Shown: positions 43,247 through 56,046 of the stretch, one piece after another
How the letters are laid out: every line of letters begins with the position of its first letter
Numbering within the stretch: position 1 is the stretch's first letter
From: Flaccisagitta enflata
Taxonomy: Eukaryota > Chaetognatha > Sagittoidea > Aphragmophora
Length of the DNA: 64,000 nucleotides
NCBI GenBank assembly: GCA_965153355.1
Contig: OZ231127.1
Location: 12,586,001-12,650,000, forward strand
Direction of reading: 5' to 3'
Position numbers and translations under genes: made by a program
Notes under the pieces: generated by a model
Database searches by the model: none
What the model saw: only the letters and a program-made list of their open reading frames with translations
Told to the model about the DNA's origin: nothing

Positions 43247-45430
43247 TATATTAGCATATATTTCAGAGTATATTACATATATTTCCCACTTTATGCAAAA
43301 TCATATTATTTAACTTAAGACTCTTGCTAATGTCACACCTCCAAGGAGATGGAATACACTGGTCACACCTCTACTGAGATGGAAGTCTCACCTCTACTGA
43401 AGTGGAATTACACTGGTCTCACCTCTACTGAGATGGAATTACACAAGTCTCGTCTTGGCAGACGGATAAAAGGAGATGATTGGGGTGATTGAGAGATGAG
43501 ATTCAATACTTAAGTTAATGTTAGAATAATGCGGAATTGAAACTTAAGTTATTTATGAGTTATTTCTAAGTTATAACCGAGTTATTACTAAGTTATCTTT
43601 AAGTTAATTCACTTAAGGTATTTACTAAGAAATTGTTATCTTGATTGACCAGGATATGATCTTGAATGACAAGGATCTCTACCTTTTAATTGTCGAGATA
43701 CAGGAAGAGAAGTCTTCACTTGGAAGTCCCAAATTGGAATGAATCTCATGCTCTGGACGCTCTCTTTTATACCCCTCAGAGAGCCTTTTGCTTCAGAACT
43801 TAGCAATATGCTCTAGGAATGAGCAAGTCGCTTCGAAACAGAGCAAGATGCTCTAAAATGGAACAAGATGCTTCAAAACGGAGCGTCAGTTCCCTGCCGC
43901 TTTTGCTCTGAAACGGAGCATCGCAACTTCGCTCTTTTGGCGAGCAAATCTGTAACCTTTTCCCCTTTATTTCTCTGTTACATTGTGATACTTCGCCTAA
44001 GCATCTACTTGAGTCCAAAAAGGGTGCATTATCATACCACAGAACCCCTTGTTTTGCGTTGTATACCCCAAACTACGCATTTCCCTTCAGTTTTGAGCAC
44101 GGATTCGCGTTCAGCACTCCATTTTACCCTAGTTGCAAGAGTCTCGTGTCTTTTCCATCATTCTAACCCCCATTTTCCCCATTTTTCATGTGATCAATTC
44201 CCTTGTACAATGATTCAAGGAATACAGTATTACTAAATACTGAAGATGAGGATAAATAACAAAATACATAAGAGTAATTGAATGATCAATGAATGACTGT
44301 TTGCGAGCTAATGAATTATTGGTAATTGAGTACCTAATTGCTAACTGAAAAGATACAAACCATACTATACCTAAACCCGCTCATACACCATTCAATGACA
44401 CTACTAGGACAAAAATGCTCCCTGTATACCTTTTTTACAACAGCCATAGTTATGCACTTTTTCACTTCTAGGCGGGTAGGCTGGTTGGGCCAGTTAAGGT
44501 GGTTGGATCACAAAAATCGGATGGGATGTAACGCGCCTTACTCTAGTACAACTTTCTACCAAATATGAACCAATTTGGTCAAAGCATAAAACATTTATCC
44601 ATTTTTCAAAATGACCATGATGACAATGACAATGACAACGACGACAACAGTGACGACAAAAAAAGTATAAAAATACGCCAAAGGCATGCAAACGTCAAAA
44701 GATACAGTACAACCCACAGTATTTTCATCCTAATTTGATGCACTTCAGCTTCATTATCATCTTGTCAAAAGAGTGCAACAACGCTGGTTGAAAAATGACC
44801 CACACTTGGAGGGAACTTATGTTCCAACACCGTAGTTTATTTTACAGCGTTTTTCAGCGTCATGGGAAGGAAATTCTAAAACCAGATTTGGATTCCCTAG
44901 GCAACATTCTGCTAGGTCACTCTGATGCCTACGATTTACCATGCAATTTGGAGACACAAACAATGATTTTCCGAATACTTCTCCCTCTTTACATCAAATT
45001 TCACGGGCAAAAAAACATGTTACTGGTCATTCTGATCAAAGATCTAGTAGATTTTGAGTAAATTTTTGTATATGAGATGGAATTCGAGCAACGACTACGC
45101 TGTTTATCGCCGTTTGCAAATTCTGACACTTTTTTTCTGCACCTAAATCTCCTTGATATTTGACTCGCTTCTTGCCTGCCTTTAGTAATTGTGCTTCCGT
45201 TAGTTTGTTCCAGTCCTTATTAATTTTCTACAACGCAATTATAAGCCTACATTATAAAACAGATCACACAGCAGCATCTTACCAGTGATTAGCAAAACTT
45301 GCGATTGTCTTTTTGTCCATAGACTGTAGTTTTCAGTTATTAGATGTTATTAGTTATTAGTAACCACTGACGATATGGGCCTGTCAGAATAGATATGATT
45401 TACTGCTCGGTTTAGGGCTGAGCAACAGGT
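43247..45430. other. Gene-free stretch with small tandem repeats
   Basis: Repeats on CCTCTACTGAGATGGAATTA (43340-43445), AAGTTATTTAAGTTA-like (43540-43630) and GAGCAAGATGCTCTAAAA (43795-43920). A minus/plus repeat shared with 38940-39010 (GATTAGCAAAACTTGCGATT; GTCCATAGACTG) is at 45285-45345. ORFs at 43868-44236 and 44795-45061 have no recognisable features. Confidence 0.5.
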
Positions 45431-45813
45431 CACTGACCATGTGCTTTGCTTGGTCTTTGTCTGTCTGTCCATCCGTACATCAGTCCATCCGTTACGCCTC
45501 ATCAAAATCACGTGAATGAGTTAAATGACACATCAATTCAACTTCCATCTATGTGTAATAGTTTATGTCCGTCGGTCCGTTCATCTGACACTTGCAAGAA
45601 AAAAAATGGTTGATTCTGAGCCAAAGGCATAAGGCATAAGGGCTTTTTTCTAAGAGGCTTTTAGCCTTCCTTGATTCATGATATCATTCATTCATGCAAT
45701 ACACATTCATTCATTCTTTCATGACTCATTCAACGACGCACACAAAGTGGCCTCTGGCCATAGCTTGGCCTTGTTTGCTTCCACGCATCTCTAAGCGACA
45801 TCCCTCAGTTATA

Positions 45814-45990
45814 CAGCAGGACCCCGCCTCATCGGTCCCATTGAGATAAAAGATTTTTCACCTTTATCTTAGGGTAACCTTTAAAGAGAGGTGAAATCAC
45901 ATTAAAAATTATCAATTTGATACCTCAAAGTGTTGACCTTTATTGATGGGGAACCTTTAAAAGCGAGGCTGTTATTGCGGGGTTCCACTG
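45814..45990. mobile_element. TA-MITE, family F copy 2
   Basis: CAGCAGGACCCCGCCTCATC at the left, TTGCGGGGTTCCACTG at the right, TA flanks; 177 bp. Confidence 0.62.
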
Positions 45991-46029
45991 TACTCTCAAA
46001 AGTATTCCATGTAATCAGCGTTTCCATCT

Positions 46030-46200
46030 AGCATGATAATGATATTCAAAGATAGAGAATTCAGAAGGACGACAATGATAATGATAATGACAATGATAAT
46101 GATATTCAAAGATAGAGGATTGAGAAGGACGACAATGATAATGATAATGACAATGATAATGATATTCAAAGATAGAGAATTCAGAAGGACGACAATCCAT
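46030..46200. repeat. About 72-bp tandem repeat, 2.3 units
   Basis: ATGATATTCAAAGATAGAGA, TTCAGAAGGACGACAATGAT repeated with few changes. Confidence 0.85.
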
Positions 46201-46530
46201 GCGGATCCGCGGATATATAGGATGAACACGTGATGAGTGCATTTCCTCTATGCTCTGGTTGGACTACACTCTGTTCCTTTTATCCATCAATGTTTGACTG
46301 CAGCGAAGCTCTGATTGGCCATTGCAACCATTATGACTGCCAACTGATTTTGGAAAAGGGAAAAGGGAAATAAGGGAAGATGAAAAGAGTTCTATCTACA
46401 GCGTGTTCTATATCGAAAATTTTCATATTTCAAACTAAAATCAAGTCTAAATTTTAACGGTTTATATTTTTTATCAAATTTGCACCAATTAGTAAACTGA
46501 TAAGTCTATCTATTTGTTTTGGATTAATTT

Positions 46531-46725
46531 TTTGTCGCGTGCTACGCGACTCTACATCCCGCTATGTCGGTCCATCGGTCAGTCCATTGGTCAGTTGGTC
46601 GGTTGGTTCCCTTTTTACTTTTTTGGCGTTTTTTAGCTTTTTGAGTATACCGCTCCTGCCCATATACTCTGGTGACCTTCTCCAGCACTGCTCCTGCCAA
46701 CCCGCACGCGACTGAGGTCACAGTC
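46531..46725 (-). mobile_element. R1 element, reverse
   Basis: TTTTTTGTCGCGTGCTACGC, (GGTC/GGTT) core, CTCCTGCCCATATACTCTGG, CCCGCACGCGACTGAGG. Confidence 0.7.
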
Positions 46726-47375
46726 CCATCATTTATAGGATATCAGGAAATAGAATCACTTTAGGCCTGAAATCATTTGTCTCTTACCAAATATCAATGC
46801 AGATAGACCCAATTTACCCCCATGGTTTACTTTCAGGGCAGGGCATTCATATAGAGGACAAGGTATAATCCTCAGAGTACTAAATGAACTCAAAAGTGCA
46901 ATTTTATGAGATTTAGGAAAATGGAGTAAAAATACCCTTATACGTAAAATGCAAAATTCGGGGCCGTCAGCCATGACAATGCATGACGGAGACTTGAACT
47001 ACTAAGTCAGTAGATGATAGAACCTAAATGTTTCAGCGGCTAAGATTTTCTACTAAGAAAACACCTTTTAAACAGATCTAGTTTTATGGCGCAAATCACC
47101 TAATTCTATTCTAATTCCTATACTTGTGGGGGTGGGGTAGCCGTGTATCCGGCTTTGTTTTGGTCTGTAAGTCTGTGAGTAAGTGAGTGCTCACAAATAT
47201 TTTTAGTCATTTGGAAATTGACTTTGTTATACTATAAATACATTATTATGTAAATTTCTGTCTTATCAAGATGGATAAAAAGTGTAATGCATTCTTTCCT
47301 TGATTCACCAGGATTTTTACCAATAAATACGGCTAATCGCCGTAGGAAAAAAGTCATAAATGCTGAGAGAGAGAA

Positions 47376-47406
<31 letters not shown>

Positions 47407-47789
47407 AACAGACAGACAGACAGACAGAGAATGAGACAGAGTGAAAAGACAGAGAGAGAATACTTGTTTTTCCACTGTTCGACTTAATCACTATGGATAG
47501 ACTGATGGACCAACAGATCAACGGATGGACTGACGAACAGATGGACAAAGCCTCTTATGGATTCCATGACTAAAAAAGTGAGAGACTTTGCTAAGAGCAT
47601 GCACAATCATCATCTGGGACAATTTGAAGTTTAAATAGACTTCAATAACTTAATTCCTCATTTTTAGGAAAAATGCGACAAATGCGAAAAAAATTAAAAA
47701 AGATTCAGAAAATCATAGCTCTGAAACTATCGATCGCACAGAATTCTGCTTGGCGTCATCTGAAAGAGGAGATTTAGCTCTTTTTTGGG

Positions 47790-48350
47790 CAGCGGCCCCA
47801 AAGGGCCGATGTCCTGTAGGACACAGGGGTGAATTTCCTTACGTCTGTCCGTCCGTCCGTACGTATGTACGTCCCCCCCCAAAGCCTCTCATTTCTCAAA
47901 TTCCCATTGAATAACATGGGAAAATGACAAAATTCATACTTCCCATTGAATAACATGGGAAAATGACAACTTGCAAGCTTCCCATGGAAAATTCACAAAA
48001 GAAAAAGAAAAATGCATATTTCCCATCGAATGACATGGAAAACAAACAAAAAATGAGAAATAATGCAATAGGATAACATGGAAAATTAACAAAGAAATGA
48101 AATTCTCATTGAATAATATGGAAAATTGATGAGAAATTGTAAAAACTATATAACTAATAACTCCCATTGAATATTATGGAAAAATTCCTCCAAAGACCTG
48201 AAATATGCCTTCTTAGGACGTAAGGAAATTAACCCCTCTGTCCTACAGGACATTGGCCCTTTAGGGCCGCTGCCCTGCTCTCACTCCACTTCTTCAGCTG
48301 ATCACTCCAAGCAGGGCATCGGGTACCGCTGACCATGTGCAATCCTTGGA
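47790..48350. mobile_element. R2 element with ATTGAATAACATGGAAAA core
   Basis: Left arm GGGCAGCGGCCCCAAAGGGC, GTCCTGTAGGACACAGGGGT, GAATTTCCTTACGTC; right arm GACGTAAGGAAATTAACCCC, GTCCTACAGGAC, GGGCCGCTGCCC. The core of CCCATTGAATAACATGGAAA units (~45 bp) is unrelated to the GAGGCC cores. Confidence 0.75.
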
Positions 48351-48508
48351 TGACTTGTTAGCTATTAATTTCATGCGTAGTCCCATTCGGCCCCCAAAAT
48401 TGACCAACTTCCGCAAATGCCCCATGAGAAAAAAGGAAAACTTTTCTTCGCGGAACTCAAAAAGTCTTCGAATCTTCAAATCTCAACTTTTTTCCAAATA
48501 ATGATCTT

Positions 48509-48703
48509 TTTAGTTGTGGACACGCAACTCTGAGAGGCTTTGTCGGTCCATACACTGGTCTGTTGGTCCGTCTGTGATGATCCAGTCAAAAACAAGGAAA
48601 AATAAGCATTTTAAATACTTTTTATCTTAGGGGGTGGGGGTTGAGGTGTAGATGCCCCTGCCAACCCGTCTGCAACAATATTGTGACCCTGCGTCACTTG
48701 TTT
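48509..48703 (-). mobile_element. R1 element, GTTGCG subfamily, reverse
   Basis: TTTTTAGTTGTGGACACGCAACT, GGTCCG core, CCCCTGCCAACCCGTCTGC, GTGACCCTGCGTCACTTG. Confidence 0.68.
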
Positions 48704-48888
48704 AAGTTTACTTAGTCTCTTCTACCTGCTGTTTAATCAATTTATATTTTCTTTCTTTATTGTTATCCCATAGAAATTTGAAATTTGAATGAATGCAATC
48801 ATGCACCCGCTCACCCATCTGCCACTTGTTTTTACAATATTTGATAATATTTTTATCACTATCATTGCCTTTGAACTATTGCTTTTTG

Positions 48889-49372
48889 GGCAGCGGCCCC
48901 AAAGGGCTGATGTCTTGTAGGACACAGGGGTGAATCTCCATACGTCTGTTCTTCCGTCCTTCCGTCCGTCCCCCCCCAAGCTTTCCAAGCCTCAAATTCC
49001 CATCGGATAACATGGGAAATTGTCAAAATGCCAACTTCCTATTGAATAACACGGAAAATTTACAAAAAAAATGCATGTATCCTATTGAATAACATGGAAA
49101 ATTGATGAAAACTAAGAAAAATGTAAAATTTCCATTGAATAACATGGCAAATTGACAAGAAATTGAAAAAAATGCAAAATTCCCATTGAATATCATGGAA
49201 AATTGCTATCAAGGCCTCAAATATGCCCTTTCAGGACGTATGGAAATTCACCCCTGTGCCCTACAGGACGTCGGCCCTTTGGGACCGCTGCCCTGCTCTC
49301 ACTCCACTTCTTCAGCCAATCACTCCTAACAGGGCATCGGGTACCGCTGACCATGTGCGATCTTTGGATGAG
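48889..49372. mobile_element. R2 element, second copy with ATTGAATAACATGG core
   Basis: Arms as in 47790-48350; left arm reads CTGATGTCTTGTAGGACAC, right arm GGACGTATGGAAATTCACCC. It ends with GCAGGGCATCGGGTACCGCT and GACCATGTGCGATC. Confidence 0.75.
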
Positions 49373-49518
49373 TTGTTAATTCTCCTTATACTACCTGAAA
49401 CGAAAGCTAGCAGGATTATCAACCTTCATGTCTTTTCAAAATTTGGTGTTGATAACGGGGTATAAAATTGCAGCTGTAGACGCCGGTAAGGCCAAGCAGA
49501 GGAAGAAGAGGAATGGAA

Positions 49519-49676
<158 letters not shown>

Positions 49677-49689
49677 CAGGACGCATGTA

Positions 49690-50472
49690 GCGACGCGTCG
49701 TAGAATAGGGTTAAAACAGCTGAAGGGGGGCAGCAGGGATTTGTGAAAAGGAGAACGGACAGAGAAGAGAAGACAAGAAATCCTCTTTCACAGGATTTTG
49801 TTGGTGCTTAATGTTCTCGGGGTTCTCTCTCTCCAGCAGCCGCAGCGCGAGCAGGCCCGTGGGTAGAGACCCCCTTTCAATGGTTGTATCTCCCTATGTA
49901 TTCATTCTCGATACCTTCTACGGTGTTTGACGCGGTTCAACTCGGATGTTTCATTGAATGGATCATTGACTTTTTGACTCTTTTCGTTTGTTCGTCACCC
50001 TAAAACCACTGACCTTCGTCTGTCTGGTTCTGCGCTATTTTTCTCCATCAACTTTCGGTTTGATCATCAACCCCTCGGGCGAAATTAGAAAGGTTGCTGT
50101 CCGAAAGGGAAAGAGGACAATTCGACTGAAGACAATCTACAAGGAAAGAGGAGAGACAAGAAAGACAATTTTCATTTGAAGGCGCAGAAAATAGCCAGAC
50201 TTCATCTACAAATCTACAGATTTGGGGGTGACAGTTGGTGGAGAAGAAGTCCTCGTAACACAAGGAGTCAATCCCCGCCAAACAAACTTCGAATCTACAC
50301 TCAAATTTCGAACTTATCCTCGTGTAATTTCTGAAATTGGATCCATCTTTCCAATCGACTTTGGTTCTTCGACCGATCATCTGCAATTTCGATTTTCATT
50401 CCTGCTGCTCCTGACCTTTTGTGTGTGCCCAGCTGGAGCCTTCTTGGAGTCGCTGGTTGTAACCCATCTCAA
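49690..50472 (+). other. Candidate 5' (largely non-coding) exon
   Basis: A balanced-composition, non-repetitive stretch ends at a strong donor (CTCAA|GTAAGT, 50473). Two overlapping frames are open. One ends with a hydrophobic run (FRFSFLLLLTFCVCPAGAF) but has no convincing Met before it. It could be a first exon spliced to the acceptor at 60280, with the LTR element sitting in that intron; this is speculation. Confidence 0.25.
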
Positions 50473-51100
50473 GTAAGTAATAGTCTGATAGCATGGTAGT
50501 TAAAGCTGTGAGGGGCACTTGGCCGGGGTCGGCAGGGTCAAACAGATAACTAAACAACCTTTACCAACAGATGCCTGAACAAAATTTGTTCAGAAAATAA
50601 ATACAATTCATTCATCCATTCAACGACCTTTGAATGAATGAATGAATGAATTTTATTCAAAGACAAACATAGATTACAAGAAATAAGGTTGTAAAGAGCT
50701 TGCCCTCGTGGATAGCCCATGAAAGTCAAAGCGCGATTTTTTTCCAACGGGGTCCACAGATAAAAAATTCAAAACAATTATTAAAAATCATAAGACAGTA
50801 AATCTGAGGGGCCCGGGCTCCGAGGGGGGGGAGGGCGTGTAACATATCAAAAAAAATACCATATTTCTCCTAATTGGCGCCCAGGCACTCTCAATTAACC
50901 TTCTAACCACACAATTAGCCTCTGTTATACTGTTGATCAAAAATACTGTTGAACACATCAATGACAAAAGACGGCAAGTTTCCCAGAAAAACAGCGAATG
51001 CCTCAGTTTAATACGGCATCATAAATCCTCTCACTAACGTTTTCTTTGGTCTAGTAGTCACTATCTATACATGATAAGTTGATATACACCTCGACATATA

Positions 51101-51674
51101 CAGTAGATGTCGTCTAGACTTGGAAATACGGGGGAATTCATTACAGGAAGACAAATATACTTAAGAGACTGATAATTGGAATATAGATTAATAAAAGGTT
51201 GCTTTATTGCCCATGGGTGCTGGTTGCCATGGAAACACATTCCCATGTATTCACGCTAAAGTATCAATATTTTGAGAAATTTTTTGAGGGAACATTGTTT
51301 AAAATAAAATTTGCTACGACTTTCCCACAATATGTTCTGTAAGAATATTGCTCGTTTAGCCGTTGCTAGGGAGCCTAACTATGTGTGACAGCCCTGTGAT
51401 GCCCCCTAGCAACCGCTAAACGAGCGATATTCTTACAGAACATATTGTGGGAAAGTTGTAGCAAATTTTATTTTAAACAATGTTCCCTCAAAAAATTTCT
51501 CAAAATATTGATACTTTAGCAAGAATACATGGAAATGTGTTTCCATGGCAACCAACACCCATGTGCAATAAAGCATCCTTTTATTAGTTTATATTCCAAA
51601 TATCAGTCTTTTAAGTTTATTTGTCTTCCTGTAATGAATTCCCCCGTATTTCCAAGTCTAGACGACATCTACTG
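51101..51674. mobile_element. Near-perfect 574-bp palindromic TA-MITE, family C copy 2
   Basis: Arms of roughly 280 bp mirror each other almost base for base, from CAGTAGATGTCGTCTAGACT to its complement at 51655-51674, around a short centre (about 51376-51404). TA flanks. Internal landmarks: GCTGGTTGCCATGGAAACAC and GTGTTTCCATGGCAACC; CACAATATGTTCTGTAAGAA and its complement. Confidence 0.88.
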
Positions 51675-52029
51675 TACTTTAAAGGGTGATTCGATACTCT
51701 ATTTATACAAAAAAGCAGCAAAACGGTGGCATTTTCGCAAAAAACTGTCGACAATTTTTCCCGCAACTCTTCATATCATAACATTTTGCTGACAATTGAT
51801 ATAATTTTGTCGATACCCAAGCTGTTTATATTCTCAATCAAGGTCCCCAACAAGATGTCAAAGCAATGCTGGGACCGGATTTTCACCATTTTGATCAGAG
51901 GGGAGGCCTAAAGCTATGTACCATGGGTGACAAAGACAATTTGCATAATGAGGAGAAAATCAGAAAAAATTTTGTATGTAAAAATCATAGAAAACTGTAA
52001 CTGAAGCATTTAGGCAGCTAATCAGTGAT
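51675..52029. other. Spacer between MITE and LTR element
   Basis: No gene or repeat recognised; the last four bases (TGAT, 52026-52029) are the target duplication of the LTR element. Confidence 0.5.
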
Positions 52030-52781
52030 TGTTGCGCCTCCATTTGGGCGCCTCGACGACGATGACGACGATTGATTGATTGGACGATGGCAGACGCCGA
52101 GGATGATCATGAGCTAGACTCATTTCGACGGAGACTCGACGGACGCTGAAGACGGCCCCATCTCGGCCTCGCTCAGGCCCCGTTTTGGCCTCATTTGGGA
52201 CTCGCTTTTGGCCTCATTTGGACCTCAGTACGGCCTCATTTGGACCTCATCACGGACTCATTTGGACCTCACCACGGACTCATTTGGGCCTCGTCTGGGC
52301 CTCATTTCAGCCTCATTACTTTTGTTATTATTTGCTCATGATTCCGATGCTCATTTTCCTTTTTGTTTTCGGACTAAGAAACAGTTTTCATCACCATTTT
52401 CATGACCGGTTTTCTCTTAGTATGATATTTGCTTGCATTACCGTCCCTTTGCTCATTCAGGCCTAGATTTGAGCCTGATTAGGGCCTTACGCGATTGATC
52501 CTTTGGGCGAGACTGGAACAGCGGCCCCTCGCAGATCAGGCAGACTCGTTTCTTTGGGACTCATATCCTCATTGATTCTATCGATGGACTTCGGCAACGG
52601 GCCCGCGGATTTGGCCAACAGACATTCCGACTTGACCAACACCGATTTATGCGCGCATTGACGACTCGATTCCACGCACGACGCCGCCGCGGCCCCCGCC
52701 TCAGACGCTTATTTTTGGTCCAGATGTCCGCCGACGAACGCGGTGATTGACGCTCATTCGGTTCTCATCATCCTTCTTTCA
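52030..52781 (+). repeat. 5' LTR (752 bp)
   Basis: TGTTGCGCCTCCATTTGGGC to CATCCTTCTTTCA. It contains a short tandem array of CCTCATTTGGACCTCA units at 52180-52315 that differ in number between the two LTRs. Confidence 0.9.
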
Positions 52782-52782
52782 G

Positions 52783-52800
52783 TGGTGCATCGGCCGGGAA
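52783..52800 (+). promoter_or_regulatory. Primer-binding site for tRNA-Gly
   Basis: TGGTGCATCGGCCGGGAA begins one base after the 5' LTR. Its reverse complement is TTCCCGGCCGATGCACCA, the 3' end of an animal tRNA-Gly(GCC) with CCA added, as I recall that tRNA. Confidence 0.85.
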
Positions 52801-53536
52801 CCTCACCACTTGGATCGTCGCGTTTCCCGCCTTCAATCGCTTGGATTTGTTGTTTGGAGTTGCACCTGAGGGACCAGCAGCCTTGGCTTTCGGGCATCAA
52901 CGGTCTGCGACAAGCACGTAGGTGGCGACCGCTATATGGAGAAATCGAGGGATCTTGAGACCTCATCTGACGGTTCTTCAATAGTCTGAAGTAGTTCAGC
53001 ATCTTAGGGCGCCGACATTGGATCCATCGGCGGCGATTTACTCCATCGTTTTTATCAAAATTCCGCATCTCCAAACCCGGTCTCGGCTAACGTTGGCGGC
53101 GTTTTAGCTAATCATAACCAAATTTTAACGAAATTATTTCCCCTTTACCCCCCTCTGCTTTGAGAAAACTGGCATGATTCATTTAAGGTGATTTAAGGAT
53201 TTCGCGAAGTGGCTTCCCGTTTTACTTAACTTACAAACGTTTCGCATCCACAAACAATTTAATGAACATTCTCTTTCCGATCAACCTCTTATCAATGGCC
53301 TACTCTGGGACGCAAGCAAATATATCTCTTTGTCCATGCATTGAGATATAATTCATTCCCCTCAAAATCATTTTTAGCTAATCTTTTTTAACGGAATCAT
53401 ATTTTTTTTTATTTTGCTCATCTGGTATAAATAGAAGCCTTCTCTTGCAACCTTTGTCAAGGAAGTAATTGATTCATCTGCTTCTTATTTTTTTTCAACA
53501 TATTCTATAATTAAGATCAATTGTGTTGCGAGCAGA

Positions 53537-54554
53537 ATGACGCCTGAAGAAATAGCGGCACGCGATGCAGCGACGTTGCTGCAGCAGCAACAGCAGCAAC
53601 GGCAGGCGCCGGCTGATTTCGGCGACCAGATGGAACGCGCTCTGAGACGTCAGCCGAAATACGTGACTTATCCGGACTACAAGACGACGGAGGATTTCAC
53701 GCTCTGGTTGTCGGGTTACCTTGAAAGGACTCGCAGCACTCATGGCTACGGACCGCATGAAGATGGCTTGGTGCAGGCTGAAGTTGTTCGTGCCATTTCC
53801 GGAAAATTGTCCGTCGGAAACGCGCTTGACGCATACAATCGATTGAGCCGCACGGAAAAGGCAGACTACAAAACCTTGATCGAAAGGCTAACAGAGGAAT
53901 TTGTTGACCCTCAAGAAAAACGGCTCTTCAACGAATCACTCTCGTTCAACAAGAGAAAGAAAGGTCAGTCTGTCAAAGGTTTCATGCAGGAAATCAAGAA
54001 CGACATGCAGCGTTACTCAACCCTGCAAAAACAGCTCATCACGATTTCCGGGGGTCTTACAACCAATCCGGAGATTGAGAGACAAGGAGTGGTACGATTC
54101 CGCCATGGGATGCGCAATGAAAAAGGCAAGAAGGACTCTGACCTCTCAGATCACCTCAACTACCATCTGATGGAAGATTCCGAGTTGACCTGGAAAAACG
54201 CGATCGAAGTCACGTCCAGATGGGAAATGGCTAAAAACAGAAGGAAAAAGTCGAAGAATGCAGAGTCGTCGTCCGATTCCTCAGATTCCTCCGATGGCGA
54301 AGTGGAGTCGGTGGAAGTGAAGAAAAAGTCTTCGAAAAGCAAGAAGGGTAAGGAGCAGAGATTAGGTATCGAGATCCGGCAATCCGTGTAACGGGTAGGA
54401 TATATGGAATAACGGATAACGGATAAATCACCATGAAAACCGATCGTTCCTCTTCCTCCTCCTCCTCCTCCTCTTCTTCTTTCTCTTTCTTCTCCTTCTT
54501 CTCTTTTATTCTTCCAAGATCCTTTGTTTCTTTAAGTCGATCTTATTCCGCTTT

Positions 54555-54637
<83 letters not shown>

Positions 54638-55729
54638 TCTCACTCTCACTCTCTCTTAATCTCTTGCTTTTAACAGTGTTTAGGCCAAAGTATGATAGGT
54701 GGAACAATATCCTTCTCTTTACCCTAACTGAAATGAATAGAAGATGGCCTTGTACAGTAAATATAGTAACTATAGAAAGTACAGTAAGAATAGTAAGAAT
54801 AGTAAGTATAGTAGATATAGTAAGTATAGTTAGTATAGTAAGTATAGTAAGTACAATAAGTATGGTATGGTACGTAAAGTAAGTATAGTAAGTAAAGAGG
54901 TAATGTTGTCCATCTTTCATGACAAGGATTTCCATGAGCCATATGCAATGAACCTTTTACAAAATCTGTTCCTTTATCTTAGATAATGTGTAACCTTATG
55001 TAAATGACGTCCAGTTATTTAGGGATAACGACCTTAGCATAAAATGGCGGATTTTTACCATATAACGACCTCATAACGGCCGACCACTGACGCTCAGTAA
55101 CGCTAATCTCTGGTAAGGAGGAGGATGGAAAAGTGGAAAAGGATGATAGCTTGAAATATTTTGCGACAGTGGCTGATAAGGTTCATGAAAACCAGATGAA
55201 GATCAAGGGACTTGAGACAGGCCAGACCCATCTAGAAACCGGCCAAACACAGTTGATTGCGGCGCAGACTACGGCCGCGACAGCCCTATCCAACCTTCAG
55301 GCAAAGCTTGACAGCCTTGTGCAGCATCAGACTTACACGCCGGCATTCCCTCAACAAAACTATCAGCAGCCGGTTAGACGTTTTCAGGCTCCTGTTCAAG
55401 GCAATCAGCTTGGCCAATATCAGCAATATCGCCAAAATCCGGCGGGTCAACAATTTCGCCCCCAGCAACAGCAGCAACAGCAGCAACAGCAGCAACAACA
55501 ACAATAGCAACCTCAACAACAGCTCCAATTTAACCCTCGCCCTCAAAACGCCGTTCCGGCAGCTGCAGTCGAAACTGGAGAAGTAGAAGCTGAGGAAGCA
55601 GGCGCCTATGAGGGTGACAGAAGAGTGTCGATTGGACTTGCAAATCTTCTCTCTATCGCGGATTTGGCGGATGTGGATCTTGACGAAGAACATCTCGCCG
55701 CTGGGGTAGAGCAGATGAATTTCTATTAG
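53537..55729 (+). pseudogene. Gag-like ORF split by a hAT insertion
   Basis: The first part (53537-54355, 273 codons) has a Q-rich N-terminus, then a Retrotrans_gag-like capsid region (FTLWLSGYLERTRSTHGYG; LTEEFVDPQEKRLF; FMQEIKNDMQRYS) and an acidic-Ser/Lys-rich stretch. The frame resumes at 55121 after the insertion with a coiled-coil-like segment (KGLETGQTHLETGQTQL), a Gln/Pro-rich region and poly-Gln. A TAG in the CAA/CAG tract (55505-55507) is followed by 73 more open codons to TAG 55727. Ignoring the insertion and duplicated 8 bp, the frame is continuous across the junction. No CCHC knuckle is present. The start was chosen at the first ATG after the leader (GCAGAATGACG). Confidence 0.78.
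54356..55112. mobile_element. 757-bp non-autonomous hAT-type element inside gag
   Basis: Ends CAGAGATTAG and CTAATCTCTG are exact 10-bp inverted repeats. The 8 bp GTAAGGAG occurs on both sides (54348-54355 and 55113-55120). An 8-bp duplication with CAGxG-type ends is the hAT signature. The interior has no transposase: a TCC/TTC tract, a (CT)n tract (54560-54655) and an AGTAAGTATAGT repeat (54757-54895). Subterminal ATAACGG/CCGTTAT motifs near both ends could be transposase sites. Confidence 0.88.
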
Positions 55730-56046
55730 CCAACCGCAGACTGCTGGTGTGCGTATGGCGTGAACGGAGAGCCAACAGCATTCTTTCGCTATGGATTCTG
55801 CATTATCGAAACGTTAAACAAATTAGCATTTGTTGTACAGGTCATTAGTCTATTCTTTCACGACTTTGACATTCACTACGTTGCGTTTCTCTCTCAATTA
55901 TGGATTAAATAATTTTGCGATGGTCATTAGTCTATCTTTTCACGACTTTGACACTCTTCTTATATTCCGTATCAACGCCTTAACTCGGATAGTTTTAGTA
56001 TGCAATTTCGTCTCAGAATTGGCCATCACTTGGTAATTAGAACTAG

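Noticed and set aside
43868-44236. 122-aa ORF
   Set aside because: Overlaps a GAGCAAGATGCTC tandem repeat at its start and shows no domain, splice or codon signal.
52185-52466. WTSSRTHLD-type ORFs in the LTRs
   Set aside because: Frames of short CCTCATTTGGACCTCA repeats in the LTR, duplicated in both LTRs and without start context.
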